A stretch of 64,000 nt of DNA, from NCBI GenBank assembly GCA_029862125.1, contig JAOTXY010000007.1:1-64000 (forward strand). Direction: 5' to 3'. Of the stretch, positions 38,160-46,479 are shown piece by piece. The translations under genes and the position numbers were made by a program. The notes beneath the pieces were generated by a model that worked only from the letters and a program-made list of their open reading frames with translations, did no database searches and was not told where the DNA came from. This stretch comes from Gammaproteobacteria bacterium. Its GTDB lineage: Bacteria > Pseudomonadota > Gammaproteobacteria > GCA-001735895. Position 1 is the stretch's first letter; the number at the start of each line of letters is the position of its first letter.

Positions 38160-38627
38160 GATTTGACCGATAAACTTTACGCCCTGTTACCTAAACAAAA
38201 ATCTGGGAGCCTGCTTTCTCCAAAGCGAACACTGAAAAGTACTGTAGCTGAGTCCGAGAAAGGCCAGTTTCTGTCATTCCGGCGAAAGCCGGAATCCAGT
38301 TCAATATTTCTGGATCCCGCGGTCAAGCCGCGGGATGACAGATTCTGGAACTGATTATTATTCATCTTGAGGGGCTGTTGAGGGTCGGTTGCTGCCGCTG
38401 ATCAATACAATTTGAGCGTCTGCTTTGGTGGTTGATTAATATTATTCCCCCGAAAAATGTGGGCGGCGAACGTATATGGATATGACATTGATTGCGCCCC
38501 GGTGGTGTTCATACAGGTACCAATTTTAGCCCACTAAAGGGCAGTGAAAAATTTCACACTCTTGTATCTGAGCAACAGGACATCTATCTACTATTATTAA
38601 ACATGAGATAAATTATCGGAGGTTGTC
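38160..38627. other. Long intergenic region
   Basis: 468 bases without a convincing gene. A 63-codon plus-strand frame (38163-38354) and a 62-codon minus-strand frame exist only because they read through the palindromic repeat at 38270-38343. Downstream are a direct-repeat half (CCCCGGTG at 38497, CAGGTACCAAT at 38514) and the GGAGG ribosome-binding site of the next gene. No promoter was identified with confidence. Confidence 0.6.
38270..38343. repeat. Dispersed palindromic repeat (CATTCCGGC/GCGGGATGACAG type)
   Basis: The outer arms TCTGTCAT and ATGACAGA (38270-38277 with 38336-38343) enclose two hairpins: 8 bp with a GAAA loop (38276-38283 with 38288-38295) and 9 bp with a TCAAG loop (38314-38322 with 38328-38336). 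CCAG (38296-38299) also pairs with CTGG (38310-38313). This cruciform layout is that of a repeat widely scattered between genes in many proteobacteria. Only one full copy lies in the window. Confidence 0.85.
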
Positions 38628-38885
38628 ATGGTGAAAATTACGACGATGCGAATTTGGATAGGTATCTCTATCGCCTGGCCCTTTTTGTGTATGCTGATGT
38701 TTAACAGATGGTTCTTTTTTAGCCCGTTGGGATTGCTAATCACGTTTGTGCTGCCCGTTGCGGGTTGGGCTTTGTGGTGGAAATTTTACCGCGAAGAAGA
38801 GCAAATACTTGCCATTAACGATAAACTTAGCGTAGATAAAGGTATCGGGTTTTTAACGAACCTGAAAAAACGCCTTTTTAATTAG
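38628..38885 (+). CDS. Small hydrophobic membrane protein
   Basis: An 85-residue protein with two membrane segments (about 8-24, IWIGISIAWPFLCMLMF, and 32-51, LGLLITFVLPVAGWALWW) and a charged C-terminal tail with a probable short helix (EEEQILAINDKLSV). An excellent GGAGG ribosome-binding site lies 6 bases before the ATG, which supports expression. No family was recognised. It is flanked by an imperfect direct repeat (38497-38524 and 38947-38977). Confidence 0.6.
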   Translation: MVKITTMRIWIGISIAWPFLCMLMFNRWFFFSPLGLLITFVLPVAGWALWWKFYREEEQILAINDKLSVDKGIGFLTNLKKRLFN

Positions 38886-39313
38886 TCGGCATTTCTCATA
38901 CCCTTGATCCCTGTTTATCAGGCTCTCCCCATCCATTTTTGTAACACCCCGGTGTTTTAAGCCTCCCAGGTACCAATCGATTCCGTCATTGTGAGTCGGG
39001 TCACGCAAATTGAATCCTGGATCACGGAAACTGAACCTGTTTATCCAGGGCAGAAAATAGTGTGGTTAAAATAACAGTGATCCTGTCAAAGCTTTTCCTG
39101 GTACTGCTGTTACCATTTGTCTTAATCTGGGCGATCGTTACCGATATACTCGGCATAGCAGTCTCTGAAGGATAACCTGGAGCGGTCCAAAACTCCCCGG
39201 AGCCCTGCCTTGGCATGGGCCGGAGCTGATTCCACTAAAAAACTTCAGCAATACAAGCTATCCATCCCATTGAAGGGTAGCTACAGGCAATCGAGAATCA
39301 TTTCACAACCCCG
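38886..39313. other. Long intergenic region with one possible small gene
   Basis: 428 bases between a small membrane protein and a kinase-like gene. It contains the second half of an imperfect direct repeat (38947-38977) and a 37-codon frame (39062-39175, listed separately). No palindromic repeat, RNA gene or promoter was recognised. The frame on the minus strand at 39022-39216 is the shadow of that small frame. Confidence 0.5.
39062..39175 (+). CDS. Possible 37-residue membrane peptide
   Basis: A GTG at 39062 opens a 37-codon frame ending at TAA 39173-39175. The peptide begins VVKITVILSKLFLVLLLP and continues FVLIWAIVTDILGIAVSEG, one membrane helix with a Lys-positive N-terminus. A weak AGGGCAG lies about 10 bases upstream. 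Both this peptide and the product of the gene at 38628 begin with VKIT after the start residue. Evidence is only composition and the ribosome-binding site; it may be chance. Confidence 0.3.
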   Translation: MVKITVILSKLFLVLLLPFVLIWAIVTDILGIAVSEG

Positions 39314-40327
39314 ATGAAAAGCGAAATATTCAGGCAATGTCAAAGACTATTCCCGGAGTGGTCTGCACTCTCGATGACAGATTTCGAGTTTGACGATCCC
39401 GGGGGTTTTTCGTCGTTCACGATGGGTATTCGGTCTAGCAAACCGGTACAACCACCTGCGGTCCTCTATCGTCGACTCGAGGGTAAGGACAATGCGATTC
39501 TGGACTTTGAAACCGAAAAGGAAGTGTTTCTTGCCCTGGGGGCCAATAACATAGCTGCCCACTGCCATTACTACGATAAAACCTGTCGCATCGAGAGCTT
39601 CTATCAGGGTCGCAGTTTGACCGCCGATGATTTATTCGAAGCGGAAAACCTGCGCCAGATCGCCAGTCAACTTTATCGCTTGCACCAGTTGATGCCACCG
39701 GGCCTGCCCCGACAATCGCTTTTCGAACTGCTACACGATAAGTGGGGCCAATTAGCAAAACAGGTTCTGGAAAATGAAATCGATTGCTTCCCGCCCAATG
39801 AGCGAGCCATGTGCGATGCGCTACGCGAAATTTACAGTCCGGCAACGCTTGAAAAGGTCAGGCAATGCCTGCCCGATGGCGAGCTGACTTTTTGTCACAA
39901 CGACACCTATCATGGCAACATCATGAAACTCGATGGCGGCGAGATCAAGCTGGTTGATTTTGAATTTTCCTGTCTCAACAACAAGGCTTACGACTTTTCC
40001 AACCTGTTTGCCGAAACCGTGATGCGTCATCAGCAGGCGGATTATCCTTATTTTCGGATTGCGGAACCGGAATTCGATGACCATGAACTCGGCATGCTAA
40101 TCAATTTTTACCTGGATAACACCGAATTTGAAAACCCGCAGGCAAGACAAAAAGAGTTTGAGAAATTGCTACGCGATACTAACGCGATGCTGATGCTATC
40201 TGACTACAAATATGCCATGGCCGCACTACCATTAGCCGTTAATCCTATCCAGAAAATTCGCTTTATCCCCTATGCCTACCAGCGATTTAACAAGTTCCTG
40301 GTGTCCTGCGAACAGCTCGACTCATAA
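39314..40327 (+). CDS. Choline/ethanolamine kinase-like phosphotransferase
   Basis: A 337-residue protein of the aminoglycoside phosphotransferase/choline kinase fold. The Brenner motif FCHNDTYHGNIMK (catalytic D197) and the metal-binding LVDFEFSCLNNKAYDFSN (D215) are in the form typical of choline and ethanolamine kinases rather than antibiotic kinases. The N-terminal lobe has the GGFSSFTMGIR nucleotide-loop region. The likely role is ATP-dependent phosphorylation of choline or a related amino alcohol; the substrate cannot be fixed from sequence. No partner genes (LicB, LicC) are adjacent, so the pathway is unknown. Confidence 0.78.
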   Translation: MKSEIFRQCQRLFPEWSALSMTDFEFDDPGGFSSFTMGIRSSKPVQPPAVLYRRLEGKDNAILDFETEKEVFLALGANNIAAHCHYYDKTCRIESFYQGRSLTADDLFEAENLRQIASQLYRLHQLMPPGLPRQSLFELLHDKWGQLAKQVLENEIDCFPPNERAMCDALREIYSPATLEKVRQCLPDGELTFCHNDTYHGNIMKLDGGEIKLVDFEFSCLNNKAYDFSNLFAETVMRHQQADYPYFRIAEPEFDDHELGMLINFYLDNTEFENPQARQKEFEKLLRDTNAMLMLSDYKYAMAALPLAVNPIQKIRFIPYAYQRFNKFLVSCEQLDS

Positions 40328-40393
40328 TCTGAATCCGTGGGAAATTATTTCATGCGGCTGATGAATATAGCTGCCGAGGCAGAGCCGATAAAA

Positions 40394-40933
40394 TTAATCT
40401 GGCACGCAAACCCCGTCGGTTGATTTGCTTTCCAGGTTCTCGTCAGCAGCAACAGGATTCGTAGTGAATTGCACTACATCTTCTTCAATGAAAGCCGGAC
40501 CATCCAGCGTCTTACCCAGTAAGTACCTCGTCAGGTTTGTGGGCGTAACCTTGTTTATCGCGCCTTCTTCTGAATCGTTAAGGCCCGCGGTCACACCCAG
40601 TTCATAGGCATTCGAGCATCCCGCTTTATAACTTGCTGCCAAAGGATCTGCCAATGCTATCCCCTTTTCATAGATTCCCCACAACTTGTCGGGCGAAATT
40701 TTATTACAGGTATCTCTGAGCAGTTCTTGCTGCAGGGCCATATCACTACAGCCCTGGCGATTCAACGCGCTCCAGAAGAATGACTTGAGATAACCTGAAG
40801 TAAATGCCACTTCTTCCGGCGCTTGAAATAACTGCTTATGACTAACCAGGGCATCGAGTATCTGGCGGTGTATCAGCACACCAATTTTGCTGGCCGACTT
40901 TCTATACTTTCGATTGCCGCGAAAACCAAACAT
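40394..40933 (-). CDS. Hypothetical protein
   Basis: A 179-residue, probably soluble and mostly helical protein with a basic N-terminus (GFRGNRKYRKSASK) and an acidic C-terminus ending in CVPD. No membrane segment or known motif was found. Two halves separated near residue 120 may be a helical domain (IHRQILDALVSHKQLFQ) and a tail. A strong GGGAGGG lies right before the ATG, which supports expression. No family recognised. Confidence 0.55.
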   Translation of the reverse strand: MFGFRGNRKYRKSASKIGVLIHRQILDALVSHKQLFQAPEEVAFTSGYLKSFFWSALNRQGCSDMALQQELLRDTCNKISPDKLWGIYEKGIALADPLAASYKAGCSNAYELGVTAGLNDSEEGAINKVTPTNLTRYLLGKTLDGPAFIEEDVVQFTTNPVAADENLESKSTDGVCVPD

Positions 40934-41128
40934 ATACCCTCCCGAACTGACGTAGCATTACTATTTTTATCAACAAGAGAGAGATTACCACAACAGGCAG
41001 GAACCAAAACCAGTTTCGCATCGTTTTCAGTAGGTCTGTTATAGAGCTAAACGAAGTTTTCTAACAAATCTGGCGGTATCAATCGGAATGTTAACGCCGT
41101 ATAGATGGGGTTTAAGCGGGGAAACCTT

Positions 41129-41160
41129 CAAAGCCGCCGCAGCCCCGGCCAGGCTGCGGC
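41129..41160 (-). terminator. Stem-loop terminator after hsp20
   Basis: A 9-bp GC-rich stem (41136-41144 with 41152-41160) with a seven-base loop begins 13 bases after the hsp20 stop. On the minus strand the stem is followed by GGCTTTG, a poor T run, so termination may be partial. Confidence 0.5.
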
Positions 41161-41173
41161 AACTCACTACTAT

Positions 41174-41641
41174 TTAAGCAGCTTTTTCAGCTTTATCCTT
41201 ATGCTCGAGGGTAGTGCCGGCAGAGCCGATAGCAATCGACTTCGGCTTCATTGCCTCGGGGATTTCCTTGACCAGGCTGACAGTCAACAGGCCGTTTTTC
41301 AAGTCTGCGCCGCTGACCTCAATATGGTCGGCAAGGTTGAACTTGCGCTCAAAGCTGCGATTGGCGATGCCGCGATACAGGTAGGATCTTTCCTCGCTGT
41401 CATCGGCTTTTTTACCGCGTACCCGCAACTCGCCTTTTTCGACCTGGATATCAAGTTCGCTTTCTTCGAAACCCGCAACCGCGAGCGTAATCGCGTAGCG
41501 ATCGTCTCCGGTAGCCTCGATATCATAAGGCGGGAAACCGACTGTAGTCTTTTGGCTACGCAAGGCATTATCCAGCAGGGAACCCATGCGGTCGAAACCG
41601 ATGCTGCTGCGGTACAAGGGGGATAAATCGATAGTTGTCAT
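41174..41641 (-). CDS. Hsp20 family small heat-shock protein (IbpA type)
   Basis: A 155-residue protein from the ATG at 41641 (MTTIDLSPLYRSSIGFDRM), chosen because AGGAG lies 8 bases upstream; the frame is open 14 codons further but without a site. The alpha-crystallin domain covers residues ~35-130, with PPYDIEATGDDRYAITLAVAGF, YLYRGIANRSFERKFNLAD and the C-terminal beta strand GLLTVSLVKEIPE. It is an ATP-independent chaperone that holds unfolding proteins. A sigma-32 type promoter lies upstream, fitting heat-shock control. Confidence 0.94.
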   Translation of the reverse strand: MTTIDLSPLYRSSIGFDRMGSLLDNALRSQKTTVGFPPYDIEATGDDRYAITLAVAGFEESELDIQVEKGELRVRGKKADDSEERSYLYRGIANRSFERKFNLADHIEVSGADLKNGLLTVSLVKEIPEAMKPKSIAIGSAGTTLEHKDKAEKAA

Positions 41642-41713
41642 AACAAATTCTCCTAATGAAGCAATTGGTAAACGTGCCGCCACTCTCTTCGAGACCTGGC
41701 GATCACTGCTTCC

Positions 41714-41742
41714 TATGTGGGAGTTTTTGTTATGATTTCAAG
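41714..41742 (-). promoter_or_regulatory. Sigma-32 heat-shock promoter of hsp20
   Basis: On the minus strand a perfect -35 box CTTGAAA (41736-41742) is followed after 14 bases by CCCACATA (41714-41721), close to CCCCATNT. The transcript would begin near 41706, with a leader of about 65 bases. It sits in the gap after the hybrid kinase gene. Confidence 0.75.
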
Positions 41743-41755
41743 GCTGGGCCCGGGA

Positions 41756-44700
41756 TTATTTTCCCGCTTTCTGTTGGTCGAGCCACTGAATCAGGTGGTT
41801 GAAAGGTAACGGGCGCGACACGATGAAACCCTGTACCTGGTCGCAACCAACCTCGGCAACAACATCCCAGTCTTGCTGGTCCTCGACGCCCTCGGCGACT
41901 ACCTTCATGTCGAGTTTTTTCGCCAGCAGCACGCTTGATTCAAGAATCGCACGCGCCGAAGCTTCTTGCGCCACGCCATGCACAAAAGCACGGTCAATTT
42001 TAAACTCGGAAAAAGGAATACGCTGCAGTTGTTCCATCGAAGAATAACCCGTGCCAAAGTCGTCGATCGACAAGTTAAAGCGCTTCAGTGATAGCCGGCT
42101 CAGAATATCAAGTGCAACCGAAAGATGTTCCATCAAACGGCTTTCAGTAATTTCGAATGAAATACTGGATGCCTCCAGTCCACAGTTTTCGAGCATGTTT
42201 GAAACCCGGTCAGGCCAGTCCAGGTCAGTTAATGAATCCACCGACAGGTTAATCGCAATATTGAGGTTGTGGCCCATTGATTTCAATTTCGTTGCGTACT
42301 CCAGAACCCTGATTAAAACCTGGTCGGTTAGATCTCTTATCAGTCCATTTTCCTCCGCCAGGGTAATGAAAGCATTCGGCTTTATTAATCCCTTGTCTGG
42401 ATGGTTCCAGCGTATCAGCGCCTCGACGCCGACAACCTGGCCGGATTTAATATCTACCTTGGGTTGAAAATAGGTATCCAGCTGACCCTCGGCGATCGCT
42501 TTTTTAAGCTCTGCAAGTGGAAGCGGACCAACCATCATCATCGTCCCTTCCTGGCGAATCTGGTCGAGGGAATCCAGCAGTTCGCTGAGTTTCGCGGGTA
42601 CTGCCGGTTTTTCCAGTACACCAAGCACATGTAAATCGTGTTCGATGGCCAATTTTTCGACGGTCTTCAGAATTCGTAAATCTTCTCCACTGGTCAGAAT
42701 CAACGATCCCGAAAATTCCCGTTTTGACAGGTGGCGAATAAACTCGACTCCATCCATTTCGGGCATGTTCAAGTCACAAATCACGACATCGACCCGGCCA
42801 CCATTGCCTTCCAGAATTTCCAGCGCCGCCGGTCCGGACATCGCGTTTAACACCCCCGAAATACCCAGATCGTTCAGCATTACCGTCATCACGCGGTGCA
42901 TGATGTAGTCGTCATCGACCAGCAGTAGCTTGATACTAAACTGGGTAACATCTTCGTCATCGTCAGGCAACTGGGAATTGAACTCCGGTTCCACAACAAC
43001 CGCTGCGCTTTCGGATACCGGTTCACCGAGAAATTTCTCGATGAACCCTGACGCTTCGGCGGCATGCTCGCGTAAGCGGGGAATCATAACCGCGATCTGG
43101 TCCCAGGCCGCGTCGGTCGCCCTGGACTCCAGTTGCTGGCAGGTTTGCGCCATGACCATCGCGCCCAGGCTTCGCGACGACGATTTCAACTTGTGGGTAT
43201 ATTCGGCAATTTGCTCGTTATTCTTCCAGGCAAAGGCCTGCTGGATATGCTCAAGCTCATCTTCAAGCGTTTCTTGATAAGATTTAAGCAACCTTCGGTG
43301 CAGGTCGGGATTGTCTCCGGTGGATTGCTTCAGCACACTCAGGTCGATGACCCCTTCTACAACCAGGTCAACCGCTTCGTGTTTATCCTGCCCTGCTTCA
43401 TCGGATAAATTGGCCGGCGCCCATTTTTCAAGCGCACTGCGTAAATCATCGAGTTCTACCGGCTTGGGGATGACGTCATCTACACCGACAGCGAAGCATT
43501 TCTCGACATCCGCTTCCAGCGCGTTGGCGGTTATTGCGATTACCGGTGCGCGTGCGTCGTGACCATTTTCCTGCTCCCTGATTTCCTGCACCAGTTCATA
43601 ACCATTCATTTCCGGCATACGGATATCGGTAAGCAACAGCTTATAGTGCCCACGCTGCCAGAGCTCGAGTGCCTGCGCTCCGTTTTCGACATAGTCGGCG
43701 CTGTAGCCAAGAATATTCAGCTGTGCGGCCATCAGTTCCTGGTTAATCAGGTTATCTTCGGCAACCAGGATGTGTGAAGTTTCCCCATCGGGTCGACTGA
43801 CCCGGGTTGTTTTCGGATCGGGGAAATCTACCAGGCTGCCAGCTTTCGATGTTGGCGCGAGTTCGAGCCTTACCCAGAATGTACTGCCCTCTCCGGGATT
43901 GCTATCGATTTCGAGTTCACCGCGCATTAAATCAACCAGCTGCCGGGTAATCACCAGTCCAATTCCGGAACCTTCGACGCCGCTAAATTCAGCACCCAGT
44001 CGATTGAAAGGCTGGAACAGTTCTTTAAGTTTTTCGGGTGAAATTCCAACGCCGGTATCGCGGACACCTATGCGCAACAGGTTATCGTCGCCATGTTCAA
44101 AAATAACACTGACAGTGCCATTCTCATGGTTGTACTTGACGGCATTTGTCAACAGGTTCAGGAAAACCTGCTTGAGTCGAATCGAGTCCGCAACCACGTT
44201 TAAATTTTCGAACCGTGATGCATCAAATTCGATAACGATATTACGATTCTGGGCTAGTGGTTCCACCCAGTGAACGCTATCGTTTAAAACCTGCTTCAGC
44301 GAAACCGGCTCCAGCGATACGTCGGTTTCACCCGCTTCGATGCGTGATAAATCGAGTATCTGGTCGATCAGCGACATCAGGTGTTTGGCAGCTCGATTTA
44401 TTTCGGTTGCGTTGGCGAGGTGCTGTTCACTCAGGCTCCGATCATATTCAAATAATTGCGAAAACCCGAGAATCGCATTCAGCGGGGTACGCAGTTCGTG
44501 ACTCATGCTCGACAGGAACTCGGATTTCGCCTGGTTGGCCTCCTCCGCCTGGGTTTTGGCCTCGATCAATCTTGTCTCCGCCTCTTTACGATCGGTGATA
44601 TCTTCATGAATGGTAATAACCCGCTCCCAGCTATCTTCGTAACCCCTCACCACGGTCACGATCGAGCGGGTTTCAAAATACGAGCCGTCTAAACGAGAGT

Positions 44701-45565
44701 CGGCCCGTTCTGCAGAGTGGTATTTTTCATCGCTGGCGAGTGCTGCAATTTCTTTAGCGTAGTATTCGACCCATTGTGCATTCCACCAGTCATCGACATC
44801 GTTTTCACCGGCGAGAAACGCTTCTTCGGAGTCGGCTTCGTGAATGCGTAACAACGCCTCGTTGACACTGGTAATACGTGTTTGCTTGACGAGGTCCTGA
44901 AGAATTTTCGGGTTGTCGACGAAATACTTTTCAAGATCCACCTCGCCCTTGGAACGCAGTTTATCAACTACTTTCTTTATCTCGGAATAATCTTCCTCCT
45001 GCACACCCAGCGGCAATTGTGCAAACAGGGAGATAAATCGCTCTTCGCTTTGTTGTAACGCATTAATCGAGGCTACGGATTCTGATATATCCTGCACCAT
45101 GCCAAAGGTCGAAACCAGGTCGCCATCATCGTCGAATACACCCTGTTCGAATTCGCGCAAATGGCGCACCTTATTTTTACCGGCCATTATTCGATATTCG
45201 AATACATGGCATTTGTCCGGCTTCAAAATAGATTTGGAATCAAGGTGAGAGCGAAACAGTTCCAGGTCATCCGGGTGGACGATACTTTCAAAATTGTTAC
45301 GATTCTGGAATAGCTTTTTAAGTCCCGCAGCAGTAACTCCAAAAACATCGACCAACTCATCCGAGTAGGACAATGCCTTGTCCGCCTTTTCGTCCCACTC
45401 CCAGATACCCAGGTTAAGCATTTTTGACAGGGCCTGGCTGCGAAATTCACGGTATTCGAATAAAACCTCTGCCTCGGCTAATTGCGAGCGCAATTCCGCA
45501 ACTTCATCTTGCAACTCCTTCTTAGTGGGGTTGGCTTTCGACGATTTTCTGGTTTTCGCTGTCAA
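41756..45565 (-). CDS. Hybrid sensor kinase with Hpt, two receivers and an EAL phosphodiesterase
   Basis: A 1269-residue soluble multidomain protein. Order: a basic coiled-coil start, a PAS domain (~45-160), a second PAS-like region (~175-330), HisKA with H356 (SMSHELRTPLNA), HATPase (~420-570), receiver 1 with D647 (LLLTDIRMPEMNG), Hpt with H791 (AEYTHKLKSSSR), receiver 2 with D931 (VVICDLNMPEMDG) and EAL (~1010-1260). The EAL domain keeps its catalytic residues (EALIRW at 1048, SFEITESRL, IDDFGTGYSS, FKIDRAF, AEGVED), so c-di-GMP hydrolysis is expected. The chain holds a complete phosphorelay (H-D-H-D) leading to a phosphodiesterase. The start is a TTG at 45565 without a clear ribosome-binding site, and no ATG lies nearby; the first residues are uncertain. 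Confidence 0.9.
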   Translation of the reverse strand: MTAKTRKSSKANPTKKELQDEVAELRSQLAEAEVLFEYREFRSQALSKMLNLGIWEWDEKADKALSYSDELVDVFGVTAAGLKKLFQNRNNFESIVHPDDLELFRSHLDSKSILKPDKCHVFEYRIMAGKNKVRHLREFEQGVFDDDGDLVSTFGMVQDISESVASINALQQSEERFISLFAQLPLGVQEEDYSEIKKVVDKLRSKGEVDLEKYFVDNPKILQDLVKQTRITSVNEALLRIHEADSEEAFLAGENDVDDWWNAQWVEYYAKEIAALASDEKYHSAERADSRLDGSYFETRSIVTVVRGYEDSWERVITIHEDITDRKEAETRLIEAKTQAEEANQAKSEFLSSMSHELRTPLNAILGFSQLFEYDRSLSEQHLANATEINRAAKHLMSLIDQILDLSRIEAGETDVSLEPVSLKQVLNDSVHWVEPLAQNRNIVIEFDASRFENLNVVADSIRLKQVFLNLLTNAVKYNHENGTVSVIFEHGDDNLLRIGVRDTGVGISPEKLKELFQPFNRLGAEFSGVEGSGIGLVITRQLVDLMRGELEIDSNPGEGSTFWVRLELAPTSKAGSLVDFPDPKTTRVSRPDGETSHILVAEDNLINQELMAAQLNILGYSADYVENGAQALELWQRGHYKLLLTDIRMPEMNGYELVQEIREQENGHDARAPVIAITANALEADVEKCFAVGVDDVIPKPVELDDLRSALEKWAPANLSDEAGQDKHEAVDLVVEGVIDLSVLKQSTGDNPDLHRRLLKSYQETLEDELEHIQQAFAWKNNEQIAEYTHKLKSSSRSLGAMVMAQTCQQLESRATDAAWDQIAVMIPRLREHAAEASGFIEKFLGEPVSESAAVVVEPEFNSQLPDDDEDVTQFSIKLLLVDDDYIMHRVMTVMLNDLGISGVLNAMSGPAALEILEGNGGRVDVVICDLNMPEMDGVEFIRHLSKREFSGSLILTSGEDLRILKTVEKLAIEHDLHVLGVLEKPAVPAKLSELLDSLDQIRQEGTMMMVGPLPLAELKKAIAEGQLDTYFQPKVDIKSGQVVGVEALIRWNHPDKGLIKPNAFITLAEENGLIRDLTDQVLIRVLEYATKLKSMGHNLNIAINLSVDSLTDLDWPDRVSNMLENCGLEASSISFEITESRLMEHLSVALDILSRLSLKRFNLSIDDFGTGYSSMEQLQRIPFSEFKIDRAFVHGVAQEASARAILESSVLLAKKLDMKVVAEGVEDQQDWDVVAEVGCDQVQGFIVSRPLPFNHLIQWLDQQKAGK

Positions 45566-45903
45566 AACATTGAGAATTCAATTTTCACAGCGCTAAGTAT
45601 AGGTGCGATTTGGGGGGAAATCCGGACCGAATTCACGTATTTGTGACCTGTATCTCCAGCCGGAATCAGCGTTTATTCCGCGCAACCGGGAGTGATTTCT
45701 ACAAGCGAGTTGCAATCCTTGCGATCGTCTTGCGGCCGAGAATTTCGTCCTCCCGTTCATTGTCAGGAACGATCCTGACAACCCGGGGTGGTGCTGGCCT
45801 GGCGGATCTGCTCCGGATCCTGGCAACGCGGAGATCCGATCCTGCTTCCGTGACCCCTTAATCAGAGTATAATTTACCCTGATCAATTTTATCGAGTACC
45901 GAA
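45566..45903. other. Intergenic region with one hairpin
   Basis: 338 bases between divergent genes (hybrid kinase leftwards, thioredoxin-like rightwards), so both promoters should be here. A perfect 8-bp hairpin TGTCAGGA/TCCTGACA with an ACGA loop (45761-45780) is visible. Frames on both strands at 45593-45961 look like chance, with no family resemblance or ribosome-binding site. Confidence 0.5.
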
Positions 45904-46479
45904 ATGTCCGAAACCCCATCCACAATGCTTGAAATCGGCACCCAGGCGCCCTCCTTTTCACTACCCGAACCTGCCAGCGGCAACCAGGTAAGCCTGTCAG
46001 ACTATAATGGCAGGCCGTTGCTGGTGGTTTTCTCCTGTAACCACTGTCCTTACGTATTGCACATCCTCAAGTCTTTTACCGAGTTTGCCAACGCGGCAAA
46101 GTTTCGCGGCCTCGAAACGGTCATGATCAACTCCAACGACGTTGCCGGATACCCGGCCGACAGCCCCGAAAAAATGGTTGAATTGGCACTAAATCTCGAC
46201 TTCGAATTTCCCTACCTGTATGACGAATCACAGCAGGTCGCGTTATCCTACCAGGCAGCATGCACCCCGGATTTCTTTTTATTCGATGCGGATCATAGAC
46301 TGGTTTACCGCGGGCAGTACGATGGCTCGAGGCCCGGTAATAGTACCGCCGTCAGCGGCAGTGACATCAAAGCCGCGGTCGACGCGTTGCTCGCTGGCAC
46401 TCTACCATCAGGCGAACAGGTTCCAAGCGTGGGTTGCAATATCAAGTGGCGCGAAGGCAACGCACCGGGTTATTTCTGA
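45904..46479 (+). CDS. Thioredoxin-like peroxiredoxin (AhpC/TSA fold)
   Basis: A 191-residue protein. Thioredoxin fold with GTQAPSFSLPEPASGNQVSLSDY, then the CNHCP motif in SCNHCPYVLHILKS (two Cys, redox type), TPDFFLFDADHRLVYRGQYD and the C-terminal VPSVGCNIKWREGN. This is the pattern of the AhpC/TSA-like cytosolic proteins often called thioredoxin family proteins; reductase or peroxidase activity is likely but not proven. It is alone on the plus strand and converges with the gene that follows, their 3' ends overlapping by ten bases. Confidence 0.85.
   Translation: MSETPSTMLEIGTQAPSFSLPEPASGNQVSLSDYNGRPLLVVFSCNHCPYVLHILKSFTEFANAAKFRGLETVMINSNDVAGYPADSPEKMVELALNLDFEFPYLYDESQQVALSYQAACTPDFFLFDADHRLVYRGQYDGSRPGNSTAVSGSDIKAAVDALLAGTLPSGEQVPSVGCNIKWREGNAPGYF

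Noticed and set aside
38163-38354. 63-codon plus-strand frame after the hypothetical protein
   Set aside because: Its second half is the palindromic repeat, and it has no ribosome-binding site; the frame on the other strand is just as long.
37517-38977. tRNA-Leu 3' end as attachment site for an integrated element
   Set aside because: Only GGTACCA (7 bases) recurs at 38516 and 38969, the T-arm is not repeated and no integrase gene is present.
38971-39030. A degenerate second copy of the cruciform repeat (GTCATTGTGAG ... CCTGGATCACGG)
   Set aside because: The half-sites look similar, but the inner hairpins and the outer stem cannot be formed, so similarity may be chance.
45593-45961. Frames of 122 codons (minus) and 83 codons (plus) in the gap before the thioredoxin-like gene
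   Set aside because: No motif, no ribosome-binding site, and the minus-strand frame overlaps the real thioredoxin-like gene.
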